Source of the DNA: Synechococcus sp. CBW1002
GTDB lineage: Bacteria; Cyanobacteriota; Cyanobacteriia; PCC-6307; Cyanobiaceae
NCBI RefSeq assembly: GCF_015840915.1
Contig: NZ_CP060398.1
Span: 62,001 to 126,000, forward strand
Reading direction: 5' to 3'
Length of the DNA stretch: 64,000 bases
The notes under the pieces are model-generated. The model saw only the letters and a program-made list of their open reading frames with translations. It did no database searches and was not told the origin of the DNA. A program made the translations under genes and the position numbers. Shown here piece after piece: positions 28,702-36,468 of this stretch (the stretch's first letter is position 1; the number at the start of each line of letters is the position of its first letter).

Positions 28702-29117
28702 TGGCTGTCGCTGCCCTGGTCGACCTGCGCGGACTGCGCACCGCCCCCAGCCTCACGGAGGCTGAACGGCAGGTGCTGCGTCAGGAGCTGCAGGAGCGGC
28801 TGGCCGCCTGCGACTGGTTCACCGTGGGGGTGATGGCCCCGTGGGCCGCTGCTGCGACAGCCACCCTGCGCCACTGCGAAGCCGCCCTGGACTGGAGCCC
28901 CCTCGCCCCCCTGAATGGCCATGACCCGCAGGGCGGCACCGGCGCAGCGGCGGCCGAGGCTGGGCCGGTCTTTCTCAAGGGCAACCAGAACACCGGCACC
29001 TTCAGCCTGCGTCAGGAGAACGGCCTGGGCGAAGGACTGCTGATCAGCGGCCACAGCCCCGCCGATCCGGAGGCAGAGGACACCTGGGGACCACTACCCC
29101 TTGATTTCTTCGGCTGA
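28701..29117 (+). CDS. DUF1824 family protein
   Basis: The protein is 138 residues, soluble, with no signal peptide. The C-terminal half has the family's conserved FLKGNQNTG and LGEGLLISGH motifs. DUF1824 is restricted to cyanobacteria and function is unknown. Its ATG overlaps the PAP2 stop codon (TGATG), making it the last gene of the glycosyl-transfer module. Its stop codon is contained in a 23-bp tandem duplication. Confidence 0.85.
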   Translation: MAVAALVDLRGLRTAPSLTEAERQVLRQELQERLAACDWFTVGVMAPWAAAATATLRHCEAALDWSPLAPLNGHDPQGGTGAAAAEAGPVFLKGNQNTGTFSLRQENGLGEGLLISGHSPADPEAEDTWGPLPLDFFG

Positions 29118-29151
29118 ACGCCCGCCGGTTCTTCGGCTGAACGCCCGCCGG
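29106..29151. repeat. Perfect 23-bp tandem duplication over the DUF1824 stop codon
   Basis: Copies 29106-29128 and 29129-29151 are identical over 23 bp. The first copy holds the stop codon TGA (29115-29117) of the DUF1824 gene; the second lies wholly downstream. Right after it, at 29161-29180 and 29181-29200, a 20-bp imperfect direct repeat (about three mismatches) follows. Confidence 0.92.
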
Positions 29152-29303
29152 GATGACTGATCAGCTGCTGGATTCATGCGTCAGCAGCTGGATTGATGCA
29201 TCGGCAGATCACGGAGCATCGCGCTGCTGGCTGACGAGAGCGGGCCGGTCCTTAGGCTGGGCGGCTGTTGATCGGCAGCTCGACTGCCAACCGAAGGTTT
29301 TCG

Positions 29304-30269
29304 ATGGCCGGCTCCACCCTGCGCATTGCCTCCCGCCGCAGCCAGCTCGCCATGGTGCAGACCCACTGGGTGCGCGATGAGCTGGCCAAGGCCCATGGCG
29401 GCCTGGAGATCTCGATCGAAGCGATGGCCACCCAGGGAGACAAGATCCTGGATGTGGCCCTGGCCAAGATCGGCGACAAGGGGCTGTTCACCAAGGAACT
29501 GGAAGCCCAGATGCTGGTGGACCAGGCCGACATCGCCGTTCACAGCCTCAAGGATCTGCCCACCAACCTGCCCGAGGGGCTGATGCTGGGCTGCATCACC
29601 GAACGGGAGGATCCGGCCGATGCCCTGGTGGTGCACGAGACGCACAGGGACAAGACCCTGGCCACCCTGCCGGAGGGAGCTGTGGTGGGCACCAGCTCGC
29701 TGCGCCGTCTGGCCCAGTTGCGGCACCACTATCCGCACCTCGTCTTCAAGGATGTGCGCGGCAATGTGATCACCCGCCTCGAGAAACTCGACTCCGGCGA
29801 GTTCGACTGCCTGATTCTGGCGGCAGCCGGCCTGGGTCGCCTCGGCCTTGGCGACCGCATCCACGAACTGATCGACCCGTCGATCTCTCTGCATGCCGTG
29901 GGCCAGGGCGCCCTGGGCATCGAGTGCCGCGAGGGTGACGAGGCCGTGCTGCAGCAGATCAAGGTGCTGGAGCACACCCCCACTGCCCGCCGCTGCCTGG
30001 CGGAGAGGGCCTTCCTGCGGGAACTGGAGGGCGGCTGCCAGGTGCCGATCGGAGTCAACACCCGCTTCGAGGGGCCGGACGGCAGCGGCGACCTGGTGCT
30101 CACCGGCATGGTGGCCAGCCTGGATGGCCTACGCCTGATCCGCGACGAGGCCCGTGGCCCCCAGGAGGATCCGGAAGCGATCGGCATCGCCCTGGCCCAC
30201 ACGCTCAAGCAGCAGGGCGCCGGCGAGATCCTGCAGGAGATCTTCGCCAGCGTTCGGCCCGAGGCCTGA
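29304..30269 (+). CDS. hemC: Porphobilinogen deaminase (hydroxymethylbilane synthase)
   Basis: The protein is 321 residues and joins four porphobilinogen units in haem and chlorophyll synthesis. Conserved elements are [13 protein letters not shown], the catalytic region [22 protein letters not shown], and [11 protein letters not shown], where the Cys carries the dipyrromethane cofactor. The ATG at 29304 ([10 protein letters not shown]) is the natural start. It stands 28 bp ahead of the ClC gene on the same strand. Confidence 0.96.
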   Translation: MAGSTLRIASRRSQLAMVQTHWVRDELAKAHGGLEISIEAMATQGDKILDVALAKIGDKGLFTKELEAQMLVDQADIAVHSLKDLPTNLPEGLMLGCITEREDPADALVVHETHRDKTLATLPEGAVVGTSSLRRLAQLRHHYPHLVFKDVRGNVITRLEKLDSGEFDCLILAAAGLGRLGLGDRIHELIDPSISLHAVGQGALGIECREGDEAVLQQIKVLEHTPTARRCLAERAFLRELEGGCQVPIGVNTRFEGPDGSGDLVLTGMVASLDGLRLIRDEARGPQEDPEAIGIALAHTLKQQGAGEILQEIFASVRPEA

Positions 30270-30296
30270 AGCGGCGAGGCGGTCGCGGCCTCGGCC

Positions 30297-32372
30297 ATGC
30301 AGCAGTCGTCCGCCGAGGCCACGGCCCTGCCCTTCCAGTGGAATCTGCTGGCCTGGGCCGCCTTGGTGGGCACCGCCACCGGCCTGGCGGTGGTGGGGTT
30401 CCATGAATTGCTGGGCTTCATCAACAATTTCCTGTTCGGCCCCTTCGTGGAAGGTCTGCTGAGCCTGGGAACCTCCACCGCGCCACCGGCCCCGGAATTG
30501 CCTTCCCTGTCGCCGGAAGGGAGCACGCCGCTGAAGGCCCTGCTGGAGATCGGCCTGGGGGGCCTGGGATTCCTGCCGCCACCACCGGCTCCACCGCTGC
30601 CGGCGCCGCCACCCCTGCCAACGGCGCCGGGCTGGCTGGATCTCTGGCCGGTGGTGGTGGTCCCGACAGTGGGGGGCCTGGCCGTGGGGGTGCTGCGCCG
30701 GATCGGCGGGGATCTCGGCCCTGGCCTGCCCAGCCTGCAGGCGATGGCGGAAGGCAGCCAGCCGGCCACCCCGAAACTGCCGCTGCTGCGGCTGGTGGCA
30801 GCCTCGCTCAGCCTCGGCAGCGGCGCCTCCCTCGGCCCCGAAGGGCCCAGCGTTGAGGGCGGTGGCAACATCGGCCTCTGGGTGGGCGAACGCGGCAGGC
30901 TGACACCCCAGAGTCAGAAGACACTGGTGGCGGCCGGGGTGGCCGCCGGACTGGCCGCCGGCTTCAAGGCACCGATCGCCGGCGTGTTTTTCGCGCTGGA
31001 GGGCAGTTTCAGTGCGATTCCCGGTCGTCCCAGCGTGCGGGCCGTGCTGGTGGCAGCAGTGGCCTCCTGCCTGGTCACCCAGCTCTGCCTCGGCGATACC
31101 CCGATCCTGAGGCTGCCGGCCTACGAGGTGCGCTCACCCCTGGAATTGCCGCTGTATCTCGGCCTGGGAGTGGCCTCCAGCCTGATGTCCTGGCTGCTGA
31201 TCAGCCTGCTGGCCGCAGGGCGCAGCCAGAGGCTGCAGCAGTGGCTGGGGCGCCTGCCGATTGGACTGCCCACCGCCCTCGGCGGTGCTGCCGTCGGTGG
31301 CATGGCCCTGCTGTTTCCCCAGGTGCTGGGGGTGGGCTACGACACGATTGAAGCCTTGCTGGGCCGCGATGGCGGCATCCCCCTGCTCACCCTGGCGGTG
31401 CTGCTCGTGGTCAAGGTGCTCGCCACGGCCGTGAGCAGTGCCACCGGATTCGTGGGCGGCGGCTTCGCACCATCACTGTTTCTCGGGGCGGTGCTGGGCA
31501 ATTGCTACGGCCAGATTCTTGGAGACAGCGGTCTGCATCTGCCGGTGGCCGAACCGCCGGCCTACGCCATGGTGGGCATGGCGGCGGTGCTGGCCGGCAG
31601 CGCCCGGGCTCCCCTCACGGCCCTGCTGCTGCTGTTCGAGCTCACCCGCGACATCCGCATCGTGCTGCCGCTGATGGCAGCCGCCGGTCTGAGTGCGGCC
31701 CTGGTGGAACGCTGGCAGGGGCTGCACGATCCCGGCCTGCTGGGACCGGATCCGATGGAGGAGGAGCGGCGTGGCCGACTCACGGCTTTATCGGTGGCGG
31801 AGGCGTTTGAACCGGAAGCTCCTCTGGTGCTGGAGGCAGATACACCGGTTCTTCAGGCCCTGAATCAACTGGTGGCCTGCCATGGCCACGCCTTGATCGT
31901 CAGCGAGGGAGAGTGGGCCATGGGGCTGGTCACCCTGCCGGACCTGCAACGGGTCCTCAGCGCCAAACAGCATTGGACGACCCAGCAGATCGCCCAAGAG
32001 GGCCCATCGCACCGCCTGGATAAGCAAACGAACCGTCCCGCCGACGATTGCGCCATGGACAGTGAGCCGCGGCTGCTGGATTGCCGCCGCGGCGAACTGG
32101 TCTGGTTACCACTTTGCGCCAGCCTGGCTCAACTGGAGGAACAGTTGCTCTCCCAAGGACTGCGCCAGCTGCCGGTCTTCGACCTGCCGCAATCCCGGGA
32201 GGGGGCTTTGCCCCATGGGCTACCGGCCCGAGGTCTGCCGCTGAGCCGACTGCGGGGACTGGCCAGCCGGGATGGCATGGCCCTGGCCCTGGCCCGTCAG
32301 ATCAGCTGGCCAGATCGCAGGCCTGGGGATCCAACGGACCCGCCACCGGATCCACCTGGGACAGACGGCTGA
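30297..32372 (+). CDS. ClC anion channel/antiporter with GPGLP selectivity motif and CBS region
   Basis: The protein is 691 residues. The ClC membrane domain covers about residues 15-480 and contains a Pro-rich insertion at about 60-110. The anion-selectivity loop reads G141-P-G-L-P145, where chloride-type ClCs have GSGIP. The gating glutamate is E182 in GPEGP, and FKAPIAGVFFALEG and GGGFAPSLFLGAVLGN are the later signatures. The residue aligned with the internal proton glutamate (E203 of E. coli ClC) appears to be Gly236. A C-terminal cytosolic region (about 500-691) looks like a CBS pair. The start ATG is at 30297. Confidence 0.9.
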   Translation: MQQSSAEATALPFQWNLLAWAALVGTATGLAVVGFHELLGFINNFLFGPFVEGLLSLGTSTAPPAPELPSLSPEGSTPLKALLEIGLGGLGFLPPPPAPPLPAPPPLPTAPGWLDLWPVVVVPTVGGLAVGVLRRIGGDLGPGLPSLQAMAEGSQPATPKLPLLRLVAASLSLGSGASLGPEGPSVEGGGNIGLWVGERGRLTPQSQKTLVAAGVAAGLAAGFKAPIAGVFFALEGSFSAIPGRPSVRAVLVAAVASCLVTQLCLGDTPILRLPAYEVRSPLELPLYLGLGVASSLMSWLLISLLAAGRSQRLQQWLGRLPIGLPTALGGAAVGGMALLFPQVLGVGYDTIEALLGRDGGIPLLTLAVLLVVKVLATAVSSATGFVGGGFAPSLFLGAVLGNCYGQILGDSGLHLPVAEPPAYAMVGMAAVLAGSARAPLTALLLLFELTRDIRIVLPLMAAAGLSAALVERWQGLHDPGLLGPDPMEEERRGRLTALSVAEAFEPEAPLVLEADTPVLQALNQLVACHGHALIVSEGEWAMGLVTLPDLQRVLSAKQHWTTQQIAQEGPSHRLDKQTNRPADDCAMDSEPRLLDCRRGELVWLPLCASLAQLEEQLLSQGLRQLPVFDLPQSREGALPHGLPARGLPLSRLRGLASRDGMALALARQISWPDRRPGDPTDPPPDPPGTDG

Positions 32373-32511
32373 GAATGCGATGCAGATCGAGCTCGGAGAG
32401 CTCGCCATTGCTGCACCACTTCAGAGCTGTGCTGTTGAGCGGATCAAAGCTGTGGGGGTGATCCGAGGGATGCAACGGAAATCCAGCGCGAAGGGGAACA
32501 GAACGGGCCAT
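32302..32511 (-). CDS. Possible small protein overlapping the ClC 3' end
   Basis: A 69-residue minus-strand frame starts at an ATG at 32511 and overlaps the last 71 bp of the ClC gene. Its composition is protein-like rather than the usual Arg/Pro/Ala-rich pattern of antisense frames here: PLRAGFPLHPSDHPHSFDPL, then STALKWCSNGELSELDLHRI. It lies in a locally less GC-rich intergenic stretch. I do not recognise a family. Confidence 0.4.
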   Translation of the reverse strand: MARSVPLRAGFPLHPSDHPHSFDPLNSTALKWCSNGELSELDLHRILSRLSQVDPVAGPLDPQACDLAS

Positions 32512-32661
32512 GGAGCCGGCGGAGATCGAAAGCGTGCAATCGCGCCAACAGCAACGATTGCGTTGATCCGATCACGAAGATGCTCATGACACTACGGGCT
32601 GATCCCGTCCTACCTAGGCCTTCGCGGGTGGATCTGCAGAATGTCTTTGGTTCCTGCCCGA

Positions 32662-33369
32662 TCAGCGGGTCACCACCACAGGCGTCCCCACCTCGACCAG
32701 GTCAAACAGCTTGCGGACATGGTCGGACAACATGCGCACGCAGCCATTGGTGACCGCCGAGCGGGAACTCACGGTCCAGGACCAGGCGCTGGGAGTGCCA
32801 TGGATGCCGTACTGGTTTACGCCACTGCTCTTGAAGCCGAGCCAGCGATCACCCAGCGGACCATTGGCACCCACGACAGGGTTGATCTTGCCGCTCTTCG
32901 TGCTCTGGTACTGAGGATTGACCACCTTGTTCTCAACCTTGAAGCGGCCCGTGGGGGTGGGGGTCCTGGGATCACCAATGGCGACTGGCCAGCTGCTGAT
33001 CACCTTGCCGTTCTCCCGCAGGCTGATGGTGCGCCGCCCAAGCTCCAGGAGGATCTCACGGGTGATCGGCGCTGTGGCAGCGTCAGCAGCCCCAGGTCCA
33101 GCCGGAGCGGCCCCTGGAGGCGGCGTGTCAGGGGAAACCACCGTCGCGGGAGTCGTTGCTGCGGGAGCCGTTGTTGCGGGAGTCGAAAGGCTTGTCTGGG
33201 GCTGGTTGACAGCGGGTCCGGTGGCAGGTGACTCGCCAGCTGAAGGCAAAGACGACGTGGCCTCTTCCGCCACCACGGCGGTGGCGCCCAGACCCAGGGA
33301 CCCAGCACTCGCCAGTACAGGCAGGGCTATCAGTGCCGCGACAGACCGGGAGTGAAGAAAGCGCACCAT
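32662..33369 (-). CDS. L,D-transpeptidase (YkuD domain), secreted
   Basis: The protein is 235 residues. Residues 1-35 are a signal peptide (basic start, long Ala/Leu core, AVVA cut region), and 36-100 a Pro/Thr/Ala-rich linker. The YkuD domain from about 105 has ISLRENGKVISSWPVAIGD, GTPSAWSW preceded by the catalytic-site His, and the nucleophile Cys at about 210 in TNGCVRM. The common motif is SHGCVRM, so the His just before GC is Asn here. It cross-links peptidoglycan stems or attaches proteins. The ATG at 33369 suits the signal peptide better than the one at 33402. Confidence 0.88.
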   Translation of the reverse strand: MVRFLHSRSVAALIALPVLASAGSLGLGATAVVAEEATSSLPSAGESPATGPAVNQPQTSLSTPATTAPAATTPATVVSPDTPPPGAAPAGPGAADAATAPITREILLELGRRTISLRENGKVISSWPVAIGDPRTPTPTGRFKVENKVVNPQYQSTKSGKINPVVGANGPLGDRWLGFKSSGVNQYGIHGTPSAWSWTVSSRSAVTNGCVRMLSDHVRKLFDLVEVGTPVVVTR

Positions 33370-33501
33370 GGCTGTCAAGGTGATTGGAAGAGACAACGTC
33401 ATTGCAAAGAAGACTAGGGAGCCCCACTGAGTGGCGCTTGGAACCGAAGGCTCCTTGGCCCCCAGCCCTGCCGGCCTCTGGTCGGGAGGCTCCGATGAGG
33501 A

Positions 33502-34089
33502 TCAGCCGACCAGCTGGGGCTCGATGACCTCGAGATAACGCGCTTCGCACTCTTTGATGATCTTCACGGCTTCAGCACTGTCGAAGAAGCCATTGACACG
33601 GCAGGTGCCAGGCTTCTTGAGATCTTTGTAGTGCTCCCAGTAGTACTGGGTTTCCTTGAGCCAGTGATCACCGAGCTGGGTGTAGCAGGTGATGTGGTCC
33701 ATGCGCTTGTCATCAGCCAACACGGCAATCACCTTGTCATCCACTTCACCGCCATCATCAAATTTCATGATGCCGATAATGCGGGCTTCCACCAGGCTGC
33801 CGGGCACCAGAGGTTCGGTCACGCTCACGATTTCGATATCAAGCGGGTCGCCATCCTCATCCCAGGTGCGGGGGATGCAGCCATAGGCAAAAGGATAGGC
33901 AAGGGAGGAATAGCCAACACGATCAAGCTTGAGTTGCCCGGTTTCGGTGATCAGCTCGTATTTGTTAATGGTGTTGCTGTTCAGCTCCACAATCGTGTTC
34001 AGCCGCAGTTCCGCTTCATCGGCGAAGGCCGGCAGCACATGCAGCAGATTCATCATCGTGCGGCTGGGGGCTTGATCAATGTTCGCCAT
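33502..34089 (-). CDS. Second family I inorganic pyrophosphatase, intact active site
   Basis: The protein is 195 residues. The segments NKYELIT, LDRVGYSSLAYPFAYG, the complete signature DGDPLD (Asp79, Asp81, Asp84) and the later DGGEVDDK are all present, so every metal and catalytic position I can align is intact. It is clearly diverged from the ppa at 8591, with another N-terminus and a longer C-terminal region (HYKDLKKPGTCRVNGF). The start at 34089 (MANIDQAP) gives the shortest plausible N-terminus. The neighbours, an L,D-transpeptidase and an M32 peptidase, are on the same strand. Confidence 0.92.
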   Translation of the reverse strand: MANIDQAPSRTMMNLLHVLPAFADEAELRLNTIVELNSNTINKYELITETGQLKLDRVGYSSLAYPFAYGCIPRTWDEDGDPLDIEIVSVTEPLVPGSLVEARIIGIMKFDDGGEVDDKVIAVLADDKRMDHITCYTQLGDHWLKETQYYWEHYKDLKKPGTCRVNGFFDSAEAVKIIKECEARYLEVIEPQLVG

Positions 34090-34159
34090 GAAGCACTTCA
34101 AAACGGCTGGCGGGCATCCTACGGATCGCCCCAGACCGCTTCGCCATCCCATCAGGCAC

Positions 34160-35713
34160 TCAGTCCGGAGCCAGCAGACGGAGCACCTTCTGCCTGAGAT
34201 AGGTCAGGAACGGATCCGCACGCAAGGGCTGGCCGGTGACCATCTCCACCAGCTCCTCGCCGTTCACCGAGCGACCCAGCGGCCAGACCTGCTCCGCCAG
34301 CCAGCCGCGCAGCCTCTCCTCCTGACCCTCCGCCACGCATTCCTCGATCGGACCAGTCCGCCGCTCCATGGCTTCGGCCAGCTGGGCACTGATCAGATGG
34401 CCCAGGGCGTAGGAGGGGAAATACCCGAAGAGTCCTTCGGCCCAGTGAATGTCCTGAAGGCACCCCTGGGCGTCGTTGGGTGGCTGGATTCCGAGCAGGT
34501 CGCGCATGCGGCGGTTCCACTGCTCCGGCAGGTCCTCGACCGGCATCCCCTGCTCCAGCAAGGCCAGTTCCAGCTCAAAGCGCATCACGATGTGCAGGGC
34601 GTAGCTGAGTTCATCGGCCTCGACCCGGATCAGTCCCGGCCGCAGTGGGTTGAGGGAGCGCCAGAAGCCGGCGGCGCCTCCCCAGGGATCAGCCCCCAGA
34701 CCGTCGCGGAAGCGAGGATGCCAGCGGTTGGCAAAGGCGCGGCTGCGGGCCACCCGGCACTCCCAGAACAATGACTGGGATTCATGCACACCCATGGAGG
34801 TGGCTTCTCCCAGGGGCCAGGGAAAGAAATGGTCGTCGGACTGAGGCAGGCCCTGCTCATAGAGGGAGTGGCCCCACTCGTGGGCAGTGGCCAGAAAGGC
34901 TGAAAGCGGCTGGCCAGGCACCACCCGGGTGGTGATGCGGAAGTCCTGGGGGCCAACCGTGCAGGAAAAAGGGTGGGCGGAACCGGAGCGCTGGCAGCGG
35001 CTGGGGTCATAGCCCCAGTCGTCGAGCAGCGCCGCGCAGAGACTCTCCTGCAGGCCCTCGGGCAGGTCGGCAGTGGGCACTGCTGCACTGGCAGCTGCTG
35101 TGGTGGAAGCCGCTGTGTTTGCAGCAGAGGTGACCTGGTCCAGCAAAGCCGGAAGCTCGGCCTTCAGGGGGGCAAACAACGCCTCCAGCCTCGCCACGCT
35201 GATATCCGGCTCAAAGGGCTGGGCCAGGATCTCCCAAGGGCTGCGGACCACCGGTTCGGCGTCGGCCAGCTGGCTGGCCTGCTCGCGCCGCAGCCGGATC
35301 AACGTGGTCAGGGCCGGCGCGAAGGCGCCGAAGTCGTTGCGCGCCCGGGCGTCCTGCCAGACCGCATTGCCGCGTGACTGGGCCATGGCCAGGGCGGCCA
35401 CCAGTTCTGGGTCGAGGCAGCGCTGACGCTCCTGCTCCAGCCGCAGCAACTGCAGATTGCGGCGCCGCTGCGGCGGAGCTTCAGGATCGAGCTCGGCCTC
35501 TGCCGCCGCCACCAGATCGGCCAGCTCATCGCTGCTCTGGCGCTCGTGCAGCTGGCCGGCCAGCAGGGCCAGCTGTTCCCCTCGCCAGGCGGCCCCAGCC
35601 GTTGGCATCACCGTGTTCTGGTCGTAGTAGAGGGCGCTGCTGATCGAGCCCAGCAGCCGGGTCTGGTGCAGATGGCTGCGCAGGCGTTCAAGGGTCGAAC
35701 CCGAGGGGGCCAT
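34160..35713 (-). CDS. M32-family metallocarboxypeptidase (Taq type)
   Basis: The protein is 517 residues, the typical size of carboxypeptidase Taq. It is a zinc exopeptidase that removes C-terminal residues other than proline, with HEWGH (HExxH) around residue 275 and the third-ligand region MGVHESQSLFWE about 30 residues later. The family's late signature IRVEADELSYALHI precedes HIVMRFELELAL. No signal peptide is present, so it is cytosolic. The ATG at 35713 begins directly with the N-terminal helices. Confidence 0.92.
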   Translation of the reverse strand: MAPSGSTLERLRSHLHQTRLLGSISSALYYDQNTVMPTAGAAWRGEQLALLAGQLHERQSSDELADLVAAAEAELDPEAPPQRRRNLQLLRLEQERQRCLDPELVAALAMAQSRGNAVWQDARARNDFGAFAPALTTLIRLRREQASQLADAEPVVRSPWEILAQPFEPDISVARLEALFAPLKAELPALLDQVTSAANTAASTTAAASAAVPTADLPEGLQESLCAALLDDWGYDPSRCQRSGSAHPFSCTVGPQDFRITTRVVPGQPLSAFLATAHEWGHSLYEQGLPQSDDHFFPWPLGEATSMGVHESQSLFWECRVARSRAFANRWHPRFRDGLGADPWGGAAGFWRSLNPLRPGLIRVEADELSYALHIVMRFELELALLEQGMPVEDLPEQWNRRMRDLLGIQPPNDAQGCLQDIHWAEGLFGYFPSYALGHLISAQLAEAMERRTGPIEECVAEGQEERLRGWLAEQVWPLGRSVNGEELVEMVTGQPLRADPFLTYLRQKVLRLLAPD

Positions 35714-35791
35714 GGAGACGGACGACTGCTGGAGGCCAGCATGGCGCCGGCCTGGTTCTGCAGTCTGGCGGGCCGATGGGGCCGCAGCTGA

Positions 35792-36085
35792 TCATCCGTG
35801 CTGCAGCAAGGCACCCAAGCCAAGCTGCTGCAGGATTCCCTGGCCGGAGAGGGCCTCAATGGCCAGGCCGATCACGAAACCAAGCATGGCCAGGCGACCA
35901 TTCAGGAGTTCGGCACGGCTGTGGAAACCCCAGCCACTGTGACTGGCTGCGCTGGCGAGATACATGCGTGGTTCAATGACCCGCGGATCGAGGAGCTGGG
36001 GCTCCTGAGAATCCCACATCCCGCCTTCTGATTCGGCATAGTTTTTGACGTGGACCTGTGCTGCGGTTTTGGTTGAAGCTGACAT
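35792..36085 (-). CDS. High-light-inducible protein (Hli/Scp)
   Basis: The protein is 97 residues. A hydrophilic N-terminus of about 55 residues leads to one membrane helix with the chlorophyll a/b-binding motif ELLNGRLAMLGFVIGLAIEA, where the Glu-Arg pair and Asn ligate chlorophyll. A short Gln/Leu tail follows. Hli proteins protect photosystems and chlorophyll intermediates under excess light. The long N-terminus places it in the longer-form picocyanobacterial Hli group. Confidence 0.93.
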   Translation of the reverse strand: MSASTKTAAQVHVKNYAESEGGMWDSQEPQLLDPRVIEPRMYLASAASHSGWGFHSRAELLNGRLAMLGFVIGLAIEALSGQGILQQLGLGALLQHG

Positions 36086-36468
36086 GACGATGAGTCCTGC
36101 GAGTGAAGTCTGTAAGTGTCCTGAAGAAGGAACGCGTGCTGGAAAACAACCATGGCGTCCAGGCCCATGGAAATAGCAAGAACTATGTTGCGCTTCGACG
36201 ATGCCCTGATCAATGACTGTCAGGGGCTCCTCTTCATGACAACACCGTAAAGCCAGAATGACGTTTTCAACCTTTTCCAGGCTGTGTGGTCAGGTGAAGG
36301 GCGGTTTCCCCTGCCCCTCTGATCCGCAGGCTGGGGCACATCAGCGCGCTGGAGAGTGAAACCCGTACCCGATGTCGACCTGTGCGGTGATCGACACGAT
36401 GCCGGTCACAACCCTGTCAAAGGCTGGAGAACGAACCGACATGGCATGCAGACGGGGTTGCCAACAGC
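36086..36468. other. Divergent promoter region between hli and the porin gene
   Basis: These 383 bp contain no coding frame I can support. They must carry the promoters of the minus-strand hli gene and the plus-strand porin gene. The hli-proximal part is AT-richer than the surroundings. I looked for paired HLR1-type TTACA repeats and did not find them. Confidence 0.45.

Noticed and set aside
36086-36468. HLR1-type high-light element upstream of hli
   Set aside because: No paired TTACA-like repeats at the expected spacing could be found.
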